DNA of 64,000 nt from Armigeres subalbatus (lineage: Eukaryota; Arthropoda; Insecta; Diptera; Culicidae): assembly GCF_024139115.2 (NCBI RefSeq), contig NC_085141.1, positions 403,523,612 through 403,587,611 of the forward strand. Reading direction: 5' to 3'. A program made the translations under genes and the position numbers. Positions 21,266 to 32,712 of this stretch are shown in pieces. Position 1 is the first letter of the stretch. The number at the start of each line of letters is the position of its first letter. The notes beneath the pieces were generated by a model. The model made no database searches. It had not been told where the DNA came from and saw only the letters and a list, made by a program, of their open reading frames with translations.

Positions 21266-22914
21266 GGGCATATGAGGCCAATGAAGCTCCATTAGGCGTG
21301 GGTCCACCAAGAGGAAGGTGCCCATTATCTATCAAGTAATGCTGGGTAGACACCTTTACGTGGTACATTACGAAGTAAGATCTACCAAACTGTGCTCTAG
21401 TTCTTACTATTCTTGTTGATACTTATGCGTGATGGTCGGAGGAGTATGGAACGACTATCATTTGCTTTTAGATGACCCACCTTTTGCTCCTTTTGGATGG
21501 AGTCAATGCAGTAAATTATAGAAACGGAACTCAATGTTAGGCTGGTTTCGAAGCCGACGACATGAATCTCCAATCTCCAGAGCGCTCATTAATTAGGCAA
21601 GAAGCGGATACAAATTTGGTGGATCTGCTATGCCCTCTGAGTGATTATGTGTAAAGGTGAGATTCTGAAATGCCAAACGCAATGAAATCAGATCTCTGTA
21701 CATAAATTAATTCGGAACTCATAAGAAGAAGCGAAAATATGTTTGAACTTCAGTACCGATGCATGTTCAAAATCAGTATTATCCTACTTTTTGTTGAAGC
21801 CGAAACTGATGAAGGGGCGGCCTTTGAGAGTTGCAACCTCTCGAAGGGTACCTCAATCTAAAGAGCCCTCACATTAAGTTTGAGAAATATCTGAATGAAA
21901 AACTACTACTTCTTTTCTTCTTAATAGAAATGGATCTTGCACTAAACAAATGACACGGGTATACTACAAAAGTTCAATGTAATAGACGCGGTGGTCCATC
22001 CCGAACAAAAAAAAACTATCAATATCAAGGAAATAAACTTCTGAAGGTAAATTTTTTAGCAGTTCAAAAAAGGGATGTTCACCAGAGACAGGGACACTTG
22101 TTTAAGGGACATTTTCATTACATGCATGGATGCGATTTTTGGAGTACCTTCTATACATTTCTTACCAAATGGATTTTGAAAAGTGGCATGTATCAAAGAT
22201 ATTAAAGGAAGAGTGCCTGAAAAAAAAAAAACAAAAACGGAATTGAGAAGACGCAATGTCTGAGAAGATTCAGATTTAGTGCTATTCATGTCTGTCGCTT
22301 TTATTACTGGATGAAGACAGCAGTTCAAAGAATTATTATTTTAAATTAACTCTTGGGTAGTCTCGATCAATAAACCCTTAGACAGGGTTTGAATACAGAG
22401 GAGAATGAGAAAATCTCTCACTTATCATGTCTGTCATGTCAGCATACCGTGAGAGACGTTTTTCGGTAGCTGTAATGATATTGAACTAATTTGGGGGGCT
22501 ACAACCCATGATAAATTTCTTTTAATAAGCCCCAATTGTGGGGGCACCGGTTTTTATGATGCATTTCAACTTGTTTAGTTTTCATGGGTTGTTATGATTC
22601 GAAGGGGTTTTTGCTTCTCTTTTATCGTTGTTCGTTATCTATTGAGAGCGATTTCTGCAAACCCTGCCCTTGGAAAATTATTTCATCAACTTTCAAAACG
22701 ATTGGTCAACACTTGCTGCTGCTGGGAGACGATGTGTTCGGCTCGCTATCTGCCAGTTTGTTTTTGAAGGATATTAATCCAGAAGGTCATTCATCACTAG
22801 TAGTTTATTCTCACAGCTGGTCGATCATGTCGGAATTCAGGAATTCGATCAATTTATCTTCATTGGGTGGCGATATAGAATCTCTTCAGGTTTATTTATT
22901 TATCATCAGACTAA
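21266..22914. other. Non-coding stretch with no recognised gene
   Basis: Short ORFs only. Around 21,345-21,395 there is a segment (GGGTAGACACC...AAGATCTACCA) that recurs at 42,581-42,620. A short inverted repeat ACAACCCATGA / TCATGGGTTGT lies at about 22,501-22,593. Nothing else was recognised. Confidence 0.5.
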
Positions 22915-23632
22915 GGCCGGAGTGGCCTCTGCAATACCGCTTCACCAACCGCTTACTCTGCGGAGGGTACGCAAATCGTCCTCCACCTGATCGATCAACC
23001 TCAACCTTGCCCGCTGTGCACCTCGCCATTTTCACCGGATTACTGTCCGACATTCTGGCTACGTGCCCGGCCCACCGCAGTCTTCCAATTTTCGCGGTTG
23101 TGAACGATGGATGGTTCTCCCAACAGCAGATGCAACTCGTGGTTCATTCGCCTCCTGCACCGTCCGCCATCTGCACTCCACCATAGATGGTACGCAGCAC
23201 TTTCCTTTCGAAAACTCCAAGTGCGCGTTGGTCCTCCACGAGCATCGCCCAGGTCTCGTATCCGTAGAGAACTACCGGTCTAATGAGCGTTTTGTAGATA
23301 GTCAGTTTGATATGGCGGCGAACTCTATTCGATCGGAGCTTTTGGCGGAGTCCAAAGTACGTACGATTTCCTGCCATGATGCGTCTTGCATTGACCTCTC
23401 TTGAGCCTCTTCCTATCATGTACTTCGTCTTCGACGTGTTGATGACTAGTCCAATCCGTTTAGCTTCACTTTTCAATCTGATCTAGGCTTCCTCCATCCT
23501 TTCAAAGTTACGTGCCATGATATCAATGTCGTCGGCGAAACCAAATAACTGGATGGACTTCGTGAAAATCGTACCACTCGTGTCAATCCCTGCCCTTCGT
23601 ATTACTCTCTCCAAAGCGATGTTGAATAGCAA
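22915..23632 (-). mobile_element. RTE-like family A, 3' part of ORF2
   Basis: Near-identical in layout to 1-765: RT motif C region, VINTSKTKYMIGRGSRE, LYGYETWAMLVEDQRALGVFERKV (in part), YGGVQMADG. It extends further 3' than the copy at the left window edge. One short deletion removes the VVEEFVYLGS part that the other copy has (between GRGSRE and the AGNRTYFGLR segment). At about 23,632 it joins an unrelated RNase H-type fragment. Confidence 0.8.
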
Positions 23633-23945
23633 TCTCTTCAGGTGTGCTACTCAAATTTAAAGTCAAGCGTTGCGTTGCATAAGCGAAACATTCTGATAGG
23701 ATATGGGAGACAGTTAGGAAAGTATTGCAAATGGTACAGATTGGGGCTTCGTTTTTTATCAAGTATGTAGCCACGGGCATGGCAATTCGTAGACAGGAGA
23801 GAGTGTGACGATATTTCGGATTTTTATTGTCTGGCCAGGATAGAGTGATTGGTTTTATTCTTCTCAAAGCAACATCTCTTCTGAAGAACCATTTGGAACC
23901 CCAATGCTCTCGAATTGATCTCTTGAGCCATCTTACGGCGTCCAT
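23583..23945 (-). pseudogene. C-terminal tail of RNase H-type ORF2
   Basis: Open frame with WLKRSIREHWGSKWF and the Cys/His cluster CTICNTFLTVSHILSEC, the usual last domain after RNase H in I/R1/LOA-type elements. The final residues after about 23,640 run into the neighbouring family A DNA and are not part of the original protein. Confidence 0.65.
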
Positions 23946-24330
23946 GGAGGGAACAAAGATAGCGTCATGTCAGGCTTCCCAACTGGTACCGGCCAAACGA
24001 TCGACCTCCTCGTTGCCATGGATACCTGAGTATTCGAGGAATCAGCAGAACGCGACGGTATTGGCCACAGTCAGTCTTTCAGCCTCCTGAAGTCAGGGAT
24101 GCTTTGAGGAGGAGGAGTTCATCTCTTGATGACAGCTGACAGAGTAACTAAGAACGATAGTATGAGGGTCGGTAGTGTGGGTGTTTAGGTTTGAGGCTAT
24201 CATTGAAGCATGCGTTTCATCACTAAATATGGAGAGAGAGGGCAGAACTGATGTTGAGGAGGGATATTTCGTAACCTTGGCCATTGCACACTGAGCCGTC
24301 AGTGTAGATGTATTATAGGTTGGAATATTT
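23640..24330 (-). mobile_element. RNase H-domain non-LTR retrotransposon fragment
   Basis: Minus-strand reading gives the RNase H catalytic start YTDGSV at about 24,300, then the HGNEEVDRLAG block at about 24,010, where intact domains have the GNExAD motif with a catalytic Asp, then a C-terminal zinc-finger-like tail with PICTICNTFLTVSHILSEC. This order is that of the RNase H domain at the C-terminus of I-, R1- or LOA-type ORF2. The frame changes several times. It lies in the same orientation as the family A fragment next to it but belongs to a different clade. Confidence 0.75.
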
Positions 24331-24819
24331 TTCCTTCAGAGTTTGTGGAAATGAGATTGTATAATGGCAGGGGGCTACCGGTTTTTACTTTTTGAGAAAG
24401 CATAGGTCAATTTTAGGGGGAGACTGATTTCATGATCTGTTTTTAGCACTGAGTAGGACAGCTATTGGAAGGAGTTCCGTACGACCACCAAAGCTGAGCG
24501 CCAGCAAGTGCTCCAAATGAAATTGACCACATTCAGACATAATGGCCGAAATAGGACTGTTGATGAATACGTCAGATGCATAGCGAAAAGCTTTGTTATA
24601 CAAGCAACGAAGTTTTTGATTATACGTTTAGCACCTGTACTAAAAAGTCCTACAGCGTAGAACATTTTAGCCAGACTCAGGCATTTATGATCAAAATGAT
24701 GGTTGTCCTTTGTCCGCTTGGGATTCAGGATCCGATTACTTTATGTAATTAGATGCAGGTGCTATTCGATTGACTTTCAAACAGTGTCGGCATGGTGAAC
24801 AAAGCCCTGAATAGGTAAT

Positions 24820-25068
24820 TTGGCTGAACCGAACATTTGGCCGTAGTACGAAAAGCGAAGAAAGATTGAAAAGTAAGACGTCAAATGACCTATTCGGCCA
24901 AACGAACAATTCGTACCTATTTGGCCAATTGACCTGTTCGGCCAAAGAACCTATTCGGCCAAATGATTTCCTGTCAGATGGGTTTCGGCCTAATGGTTTG
25001 TTCGGCCTAGTGGCACTCGACCTAATGGTTTTCGGCCGGATGGGTTTCGGCAAACGACCCTTCCCCCA
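24820..25068. repeat. GGCCGAA-type repeat block, inverted halves
   Basis: Same repeat family as 15,963-17,296. It starts with TTGGCTGAA/TTGGCCG in plus orientation and then continues with TTCGGCCAAA in the other orientation, ending CAAACGACCCTTCCCCC. The half-to-half inversion makes the block a foldback structure. Confidence 0.75.
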
Positions 25069-25124
25069 ATCTATTTACGTCGCCAGATCCGTTGGCATCT
25101 CCTATCCGCTCGGCCAGCTTCTGG

Positions 25125-25345
25125 CGGTACCAGGTATCCGCCGCTTGGAATTCTCGTTCTTCGGTTTTGGGCCACCGTATTTCCTAGATTGCTGCCACGC
25201 TTACGCCAATCTTCTGCAGTTCCCGAGCCAGGAGCTTATCACGTGCGAGTACATTCAAAGTTCTTTGACTTTCAATTTTTTTCCTTTATTTATTCTAGGT
25301 AACTGTAGAAACTCCTTACTAGTGGTGCGCTACCTACATCGTGTT
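25125..25345 (-). mobile_element. RTE-like family B endonuclease start, short fragment
   Basis: Matches 39,650-39,730 plus upstream untranslated sequence of the better copy: the region coding for the first endonuclease residues (ELQKIGVSVAA-like) and a CTACCTACATCG segment. Endonuclease remainder missing. Confidence 0.65.
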
Positions 25346-26045
25346 GAAGGGGTTGCCTGTTCGATGCTGACACTACTGTGCTGCACAATTTTGCGTAGAA
25401 AGTCTTACTGGCACTCGAATGATGGTCAGCCACCCCCAACATTGGGAACAGACGCCGTCAATCAGATTTTCATCTCAGAAGAGGAGCAAACCCGCCCTTC
25501 TCTTTCAGCATATGCCCATAGTTTTCAATCAGCCATAGTGCCAATACCCAGACTGGCACCATGGAGAGGTACCATAGGAGTTTCTGAGTAAGAGGACCTC
25601 GAAAAGGGGTTATAAAAACCTTCAGTTACGTGAGGTACCAACGGTACGAAATGGCTTTTAATATACCTGTTTTGCATAGAATAAATTTGGGAGCTATGAG
25701 GTGAAGAACTGGACTGGAACAGAAACCCTAGTTCGTAGAGTTTGCCGTAGCTGGTGTAAGAATACGCAAGCGTGTTAGAGTCCAGAAATAAAATCTGCGG
25801 CCACAAATAACCGAACTGTTCAACCGTTCGGATGTCCATCTGCTAATAAGTTTGTGTGATGCACAAGTTGTAAACCAAAAATTACAATAAGGTCGTGAAA
25901 CGCAATCAACTACATTAAAATGGTTTGCTAATCGCACTCTAACGCGACTTTTACGATTGATTTAAACAAGCATCCGTTAGCAAGATCAAATGTTCCAGAC
26001 ATTTATATTTTAAAAAGCCGATATACTCGAAACGGTTCGGTTAAT

Positions 26046-27241
26046 GGTATGCGATAACACAATTTTTCCTAACGAAACGAAACGAAACGAAATTTAAAAT
26101 GTCTATGTTGATTCGGATCGAAACGAAACGAAATATAGATTTACTTTCGAGACTTCGAAACGATACGAAATCAAGGTTCATTTAATTCGAAATTTTTCGA
26201 AACGAAACGAAATTTTAATTTTTTCCGCGGAATTTTTATTAAATTGGTTTTACATTATGTACGCAATTTCACTTTTTCGAAGTAAAATAACTGTTTTGCG
26301 AACAATAGAGTTATAATAACAGAAGAGGCAGTCGATGATGAATCATCATTAAATTCTCGCCGCATATCTTTGGCGATAGAGCCAGCATTTGTGCCGCTCT
26401 TAAGTATACTTCATATTGTCGCGCTTATCTTTTATTAGAATGCTGCGGCGGTCTTACACTCGCAGGCTTGACTGCGAAGGTAAACGTCAAGATAGTCGCA
26501 GTGTTAAACAGGAGGGTGAAACGCCTGTCATCCGCGGTACAATGGCACTCTACCCAACATCGGTTTTGGTACTTCTGGGTAGTATACCCGAATTCAACGT
26601 TCATTATGGGTGATTGGTTCATACGCAGTAAGTGTTAATTATCGGCAATTAACTTCTCCTGGCGAAAACTTCATCAAAACATTATCTTTAAAACAGTACA
26701 ATTAGTTGAGGTACATCGAGCTTTTTGTGTTTGTACGGCTTCCTCATGTCGAGAAATAGTCCGTCGATACTTCCGAGGTTTTTTAATCACGATTTAAACG
26801 AAATTAAGACAAAAACATTGCACGCCATATTGAATGAATGGTGGGTAGGCGTATTAGCCTTCTCTTCAGTCCCCTGGTGTTAAAAGATAGGCAAAATTTT
26901 CCCGCTCAAAACAAAACCACGTGCTTTTCGGCAAATGACAGCAGTGTTCGATTGTATTAGTGAGAGGCAACCGGAGTCACTGAGTACATGGAGAGTGTTT
27001 ATAATGGCAAGTGCATACGGTGGGTAAGATTTTCATAAACTCTGTCGTGTTTAGTGACCGTTGCGATTACCTGAGAAGCAATCAGCAGGAAGTCGCAGTA
27101 TTCTATTTTATCTCGAGATGCATAATATTGTCTTGTCGACGTGGTTTTATAGTACTAAGTCAAAGAGCTAAGTCAAAATTAGAAAATGAATGCCTCAATT
27201 TATTTTTTTATTCAGTTGGATTCTCAATTATGTATCCACAT
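26046..27241 (+). repeat. CGAAA-rich repeat segment A, left copy (interrupted)
   Basis: 26,046-26,420 and 27,110-27,241 match the reverse complement of 31,153-31,735. The first part is dominated by CGAAACGAAACGAAA runs. About 0.69 kb at 26,420-27,110 is absent from the other copy and looks like an insertion. Segment B follows directly at 27,242. Confidence 0.75.
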
Positions 27242-28009
27242 TAAGCATATGCGGTATTTCGAAAAATTTCGTTTTAGGTGGTTCGAAACGAAATTCCGCG
27301 GAATTTCGCGGAATTTTAGCATGGCGAAATCGCATTTCATGATTTCGTTTCGTTTCGTAAAATTACAAAAATTTCGTTCGAAAAAACTAGCTTCTAACGA
27401 AATTTAACGGAATTCCGCGGAATTTCGAAACAAATTTAAACTTAAATCGTTCTTTATATTATCAAAAAGTTTGGCTGCGCCGCTAAACAAAATCGTTAAG
27501 TTGTTTTCAAAACTTTAGGTTATACATTTTTTTCTATTAACGCTTACTACATAACCTCATTATTAGTCGACAAATACGTATGAAGTTTTCTTCTATAAAA
27601 CGTATGTAGTGTTTCCAAGTTTCAAATTTATATTTTGTGATATTTTTTACTATTTGTACAATATGAATGCGGAATCGATCGTGTTGCTGCTGGTCACGGG
27701 ATGGCATCTTGTAGATGCGGATCACGTCAGCTAGTGTGGGAGAACGAAGTGAAAAAACTAATGTCTGCAGCGAAGAGCACAGAATTATTTAGTGCGGAAT
27801 CGATCGTATTGTAAAAGCTTATTAAACGAAGCACATTGAATTGTATTGGATTGATTTGAAACACAGTTTTCGTCTTCTTGTTTTCAAAATAACTTTGTTT
27901 ACAATAAATATTCAGTCGCTTACCTAGGGGCTTCACATGAATTACCTTCTCTACTAACCAACGATTCCTTTCCCATAGCGCTCACGGAGATGCAGAGCAT
28001 TCCTCGGTC
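27242..28009 (+). repeat. Repeat segment B, left copy
   Basis: Begins TAAGCATATGCGG, includes palindromic GAATTCCGCGGAATTTCG motifs, and ends with CTCGGTCTTTTATAA. It is the reverse complement of about 31,845-32,712. Contains only short ORFs. The hAT element is inserted at its right end. Confidence 0.8.
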
Positions 28010-28017
28010 TTTTATAA

Positions 28018-29515
28018 CAGCGGTTCTCAACCTGGGGTACATGTACCCCTGGGGGTACCACGGACGAAATGCTTAATGTCCAAAATACTTCCCTTATCCT
28101 ATGCATGGCGATCAGTAAATCATGGCCTATTGAACCCTGTCCTTCACAACCAGTCCAATGGATGAAGAGATGTGGGACAAAAGATCAAAAGGGCAAATGT
28201 TAAAAATCTTCTATGCAATCTACCGGGTCAAAACAGAATGTTGAATAATATGTTAAGAATATGATTCTAGAGTCTACAGTTTCGAAAGCCTCCATTTGAA
28301 AGACATGAAGACTTTTTCCCGCAAATCTCAATTGCTTCGTTGCAAGAGAGTTGGAAGCATCCTTCTTCGCTTCTCGGAAGCCTCTTTCCAAGCAGCTCGG
28401 AAGCCTCCTTTCAAGTGACCCGGACTTTCTTTTAAGAGGCCCGGAAGCCAAGCTTTTTTTCTAGAAATTTCCTTTTATTTCTGCTTCTTTTAAAAGCCTC
28501 GGATCTTTTCAAGGCGCTCGGAAGGGATTTTTGAACAGGCTCGACAGCCTCATTTTAAAAGGCTCGGAAGCCTACTCTCCTCCTTTCTAGAGGCCCGGAA
28601 ATCTTCTTTTAAGCTTTCTTCTTTAAACTTTCTTTTTTTTTCTTTTCTCCTTGTTTTAAAAGGCTCGGAAAGCTCTTTTCAAAAGGCTTGGAAGGCCTCT
28701 TTCAAGAGGCTCGAAGCGTCGGAATTCTTCTTCCCAATGCTTGGAACCGTTGTCTCGCAAGCCTCCTTTCAAGAGGCTCGGAAGCCTCCTTTCAAGAGGC
28801 TCGGAAGCCTCCTTTCAAGAGGCTCAGGGCCTCCTTTCAAGAGGCTCAGAGCCTCCTTTCAAGAGGCTCGAAGCCTCCTTTCAAGAGGCTCAGAAGCCTC
28901 CTTTCAAGAGGCTCAGAAGCCTCCTTTCAAGAGGCTCAGGCCTCCTTTCAAGAGGCCTCAGGAAGCCTCCTTTCAAGAGGCTCAGAAGCCTCCTTTCAAG
29001 AGGCTCAGCCTCCTTTCAAGAGGCTCAGAAGCCTCCTTTCAAGAGGCCTCAAGCCTCCTTCCAAGAGGCTCAGAAGCCTCCTTTCAAGAGGCTCGGAAGC
29101 CTCCTTTCAAGAGGCTCGGAAGCCTCCTTTCAAGAGGCTCGGAAGCCTCCTTTCAAGAGGCTCGGAAGCCTCCTTTCAAGAGGCTCGGAAGCCTCCTTTC
29201 AAGAGGCTCGGAAGCCTCCTTTCAAGAGGCTCGAAAGTCTATTTTCAATATGCTCGGAAGCCTTCAATAGTCAAAACATTTCCTACAGTCAGTCCCCTGA
29301 TGTAAGAACTTAATTTTAATTGGGAAGTTTAAAAAATTGAAAATTTCAGACAAGTTTATTGAGAGCCATATATTCCGTTAGATTTCAGGTCCATTTTTGA
29401 TATACTTGAAGAGCTACGACTATTTTCATTAACAGCAAAAAAAAATCATAGGGGGTACTTAAATTAATGCAAAAGTTCGAAGGGTACCTCTCGAGAAAAA
29501 TGTTGAGAACCGCTG
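28018..29515. mobile_element. Non-autonomous hAT element, 1,498 bp
   Basis: Terminal inverted repeats CAGCGGTTCTCAAC and GTTGAGAACCGCTG, flanked by an exact 8-bp duplication TTTTATAA at 28,010-28,017 and 29,516-29,523. An 8-bp duplication and CA...TG-type ends are hallmarks of the hAT superfamily. No transposase ORF. The interior is largely a 23-bp minisatellite. The target is known from the window itself: the empty site reads through at about 31,848-31,856 in the inverted segment B copy. Confidence 0.92.
28684..29250. repeat. 23-bp minisatellite inside the hAT, hairpin-forming unit
   Basis: About 24 copies of AGCCTCCTTTCAAGAGGCT plus a short spacer CGGA or CAGA. Each unit is a small hairpin with AGCCTC/GAGGCT arms. 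Copies lose or gain the spacer bases. Three frames stay open and give Arg/Lys/Phe/Gln-rich ORFs of up to 205 codons, which are artefacts. Confidence 0.9.
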
Positions 29516-29599
29516 TTTTATAACAATGAGTGTTAACTAATTTTCCTCCCCTAATCCTAAATTGACTGTAAGGACTTGACCAGAATCGTTCATTTCATT

Positions 29600-30565
29600 C
29601 ATTTATTTAGTCTACATCTAAACAGATAACACTGAATCAACAATTTGACGCCACAATACACGGTTCGAGGCCGCATCTCTCCATCCTCGGATACGCCCCA
29701 CGCTCGCCAAGTCGTTCTGCACCTGGTCTGCCCATCTCGCTCGCTGCGCTCCACGCCTTCTCGTACCTGCCGGATCGGAAGCGAACACCATCTTTGCAGG
29801 GTTGCTGTCCGGCATTCTTGCAACGTGTCCTGCCCATCGTACCCTTCCGGCTTTAGCTACCTTCTGGATACTGGGTTCGCCGTAGAGCTGGGCGAGCTCA
29901 TGGTTCATTCTTCGCCGCCACACACCGTCTTCTTGCACACCGCCAAAGATGGTCCTAAGCACCCGTCTCTCGAATACTCCGAGTGCTTGCAAGTCCTCCT
30001 CGAGCATTGTCCATGTTTCATGTCCGTAGAGGACTACCGGGCTTATTAACGTCTTGTACATGACACATTTGGTGCGGTGGCGAATCTTTTTCGACCGCAG
30101 TTTCTTCTGGAGCCCGTAGTAGGCCCGACTTCCACAGATGATGCGCCTTCGTATTTCACGACTAACGTTGTTGTCAGCCGTTAGCAAGGATCCGAGGTAG
30201 ACGAATTCCTCGACCACCTCGAAGGTATCCCCGTCTATCGTAACACTGCTTCCCAGGCGGGCCCTGTCGCGGTCGGTTCCGCCCACAAGCATGTACTTTG
30301 TCTTTGACGCATTCACCACCAGTCCAACTTTTGTTGCTTCACGTTTCAGGCGGGTGTACAGTTCTGCCACCTTTGCAAATGTTCGGCCGACAATGTCCAT
30401 GTCATCCGCGAAGCAAATAAATTGACTGGATCTGTTGAAAATCGTACCCCGGCTGTTACACCCGGCTCTCCGCATGACACCTTCTAGCGCAATGTTGAAC
30501 AACAGGCACGAAAGTCCATCACCTTGTCTTTAGTCCCCGGCGCGATTCGAACGAACTGGAGTGTT
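29600..30565 (-). mobile_element. RTE-like retrotransposon, family C, 5'-truncated copy
   Basis: Runs from the RT motif B block to the 3' end. The tail is ATAAATGAATGAAATGAA, a short microsatellite rather than poly(A), as is usual for RTE-type elements. Truncated at about 30,565 inside the RT. A second family C copy lies at 43,930-44,600 on the other strand. Confidence 0.88.
29618..30502 (-). pseudogene. RT palm-thumb and C-terminal domain, RTE-like (family C)
   Basis: A 294-codon open frame: FNIALEGVMRRAG, motif C as FADDMDIVGR with both catalytic Asp residues, VNASKTKYMLVGG, VVEEFVYLGSLLTADNN, LYGHETWTMLEEDLQALG, RRRMNHELAQLYGEPS, RWAGHVARMPDSNPAKMV and a final WRQIVDSVLSV. The C-terminus is complete. 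One extra A at about 30,528 (GGACTAAAGACAAGG against GGACTAAGACAAGG in the other copy) breaks the upstream frame. Fingers, motif A and the endonuclease are missing, so the copy is dead. Confidence 0.88.
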
Positions 30566-31078
30566 CGTTGACCAGCATCGTTATCGGTCATGATTTGGAA
30601 ACTCCGAAGCAAGTATACAATAAGAATAACTTTTTTGTATCCCAAGAATATTATTTAATTGGTGAGCTATGCATATTTGCTGTTTCTCGGACAATAATGA
30701 TTAGCAAATACGATGTGTACAGTTAATCAAGCTAAGCTCTTCTTTAACTATTTCCACAATATGTAAGGAGCATTAAAGATTTGTGGGCATTTCTTCGCAT
30801 GGAATTTGCAAAAAAAAAATCCAGGACGAGTTGAAAGATCATTAAAATTGCTGAAAGTTATTTACTTATGATTGCTTTTAGCTCATACTGACTAAAACAA
30901 CTGTTCTCATATGCCAAGGACACACAGACAATAGCTCAGTTCGAGCTGATTGTATATAAGACTATGGGTCTGTGAAATTCAATCTGAAGTACATATCTTT
31001 GTGCATTTTAGAAAGGTGCACAGGATTCTTCTAGTGAGCAAATGTATGCTATATATATATGTAGACGAATAATAAGAA
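30566..31078. other. Non-coding AT-rich stretch
   Basis: No ORF of note. Contains a short ATATATATAT run near 31,050. Nothing recognised. Confidence 0.5.
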
Positions 31079-31809
31079 GGAATAAGTTTTGGCTGTTACA
31101 CACTTTTCAAATATCAATTCTCTATCTGTGTATGCGCCTGGCAGATGTGGATACATAATTGAGTATCCCACTAAATAAAAAAATAAATTTAAGCATTAAT
31201 TTTCTGATTTTGAATTAGCTCAATACTATAAAACCACGCTGACAAGACAATATGAAGTATGCTTCAGCATAATTACATTATTCTTAAGTGAACTAAGGTT
31301 TTAAACGAAATTTGATTCCGTTTATGAAAAATCCCACAATTTCTATATTTTTTTTATACTTTCTGATATGAAAGCGGCATAAATGCTGGGTTATTGCCTT
31401 ATCGCCAATGGTATATGCGGCGAGAATGCGGTGATTTATCACAGACTGCCTCTTCTGTTATTATAACTCTATTGGTCGTAAAACAGTTATTTGACTTCGA
31501 AAAAGTGAAATCCGAATTGCGTACATAATGTAAAACCAATTTAATCAAAATTCCGCGGAAAAAAATTGAATTTTCGTTTCTTTTCGAAAAATTTCGAATC
31601 AAATGAACCTTGATTTCGTTTCGTTTCGAAGTTTCGAAAGTAAATCCATATTTCGTTTCGTTTCGATCCAAATCAACATAGACATTTTAAATTTCGTTTC
31701 GTTTCGTTTCGTTAGGAAAAAGTGTGTTATCGCATACCCTTAATCCACATCTGCCAAGCGCATACACAGATAGAGAATTGAAATTTGAAAAGGGCGTAAC
31801 AGCCAAAAC
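31079..31809. mobile_element. ~730-bp element with ~74-bp terminal inverted repeats, carrying segment A
   Basis: Left end 31,079-31,152 starts GGAATAAGTTTTGGCTGTTA and ends GGCAGATGTGGAT. The right end 31,737-31,809 is its inverse. The interior contains the CGAAA-rich segment A in inverted orientation relative to 26,046-27,241. No coding capacity. Related end sequences occur at about 48,225-48,325. Confidence 0.8.
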
Positions 31810-31844
31810 TTATTCCTTAACATTCCTTAACATAATTCCTTAAC

Positions 31845-32712
31845 ACTCATTGTTATAAAAGACCGAAGAATGTTCTGCATCTCCGTGAGTGTAACGGGAA
31901 AGTAATCGTTGGTTAGTAGAGAAGGTAATTCATGTGAAGCCCCTTGGTAACAGACTAAATATTTATTGTAAACAAAGTTATTTTGAAAACAAGAAGACGC
32001 AAACTGTGTTCCAAATCAATCCAACGCAAGATCAATGTACTTCGTTTAATAAGCTTCTACAATACGATCGAAACCGCACTAAATATTTTTGTGCTTTTCG
32101 ATGCAGACATTCGTTTTATCACTTTGCGTTCTCCCACACTAGCTGGCGGCGTGATCAGCATCTACAAGATCGATTGTACACTGGTTAAACAAATGTCTGC
32201 TACGCTAGGTAGATTTTTTTTCACTTTGCGTTCTCCCGGACTAGCTGCCGTCCCATGACCAGCAGCAACACGATCAATTCCGCATTCACATTGTACAAAT
32301 AGTAAAAAATATCACAAAATATAAATTTGAATCTTGGAAACACTGAGGACGTTTTATAGAAGAAAACTACATACGTATTTGTCGACTAAGAATGGGGTTA
32401 TGTAGAAAGCGTTCATAGAAAAAAATACATAACCTAAAGTTTTGAAAACAACTTAACGATTTTGTTCAGCGGCGCAGCCAAAACTTTTGATAATATAAAG
32501 AATGGTTTAAGTTTAAATTTGTTCCGAAATTCCGCGGAATTCCGTTAAATTTCGTTAGAAGCTAGTTTTTTCTAGCGAAATTTTTGTAATTTTACGAAAC
32601 GAAACGAAATCAAGAAATGTGATTTCGCCATGCTCAAATTCCGCGAAATTCCGCGGAATTTCGTTTCGAACCACCTGAAACGAAATTTTTCGAAATACCG
32701 CATATGCTTATT
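31845..32712 (-). repeat. Repeat segment B, right copy (inverted)
   Basis: Reverse complement of 27,242-28,009, from GTTATAAAAGACCG to CCGCATATGCTTA, with a ~90-bp local expansion around 32,100-32,240, where the GCGTTCTCCC...CTAGCTG segment occurs twice. Followed by TTGGTGTACGAGAAAGGC, an end motif also seen in the TIR element near 48,976-49,365. Confidence 0.8.

Noticed and set aside
24430..24680. Possible LTR-element gag fragment (plus strand, MKLTTFRHNG-type reading)
   Set aside because: Short, no second motif, no LTRs nearby; similarity to gag is only an impression.
28688..29313. Three overlapping ORFs of 177-205 codons
   Set aside because: They lie on a 23-bp minisatellite inside a hAT derivative, and all three frames are open at once.
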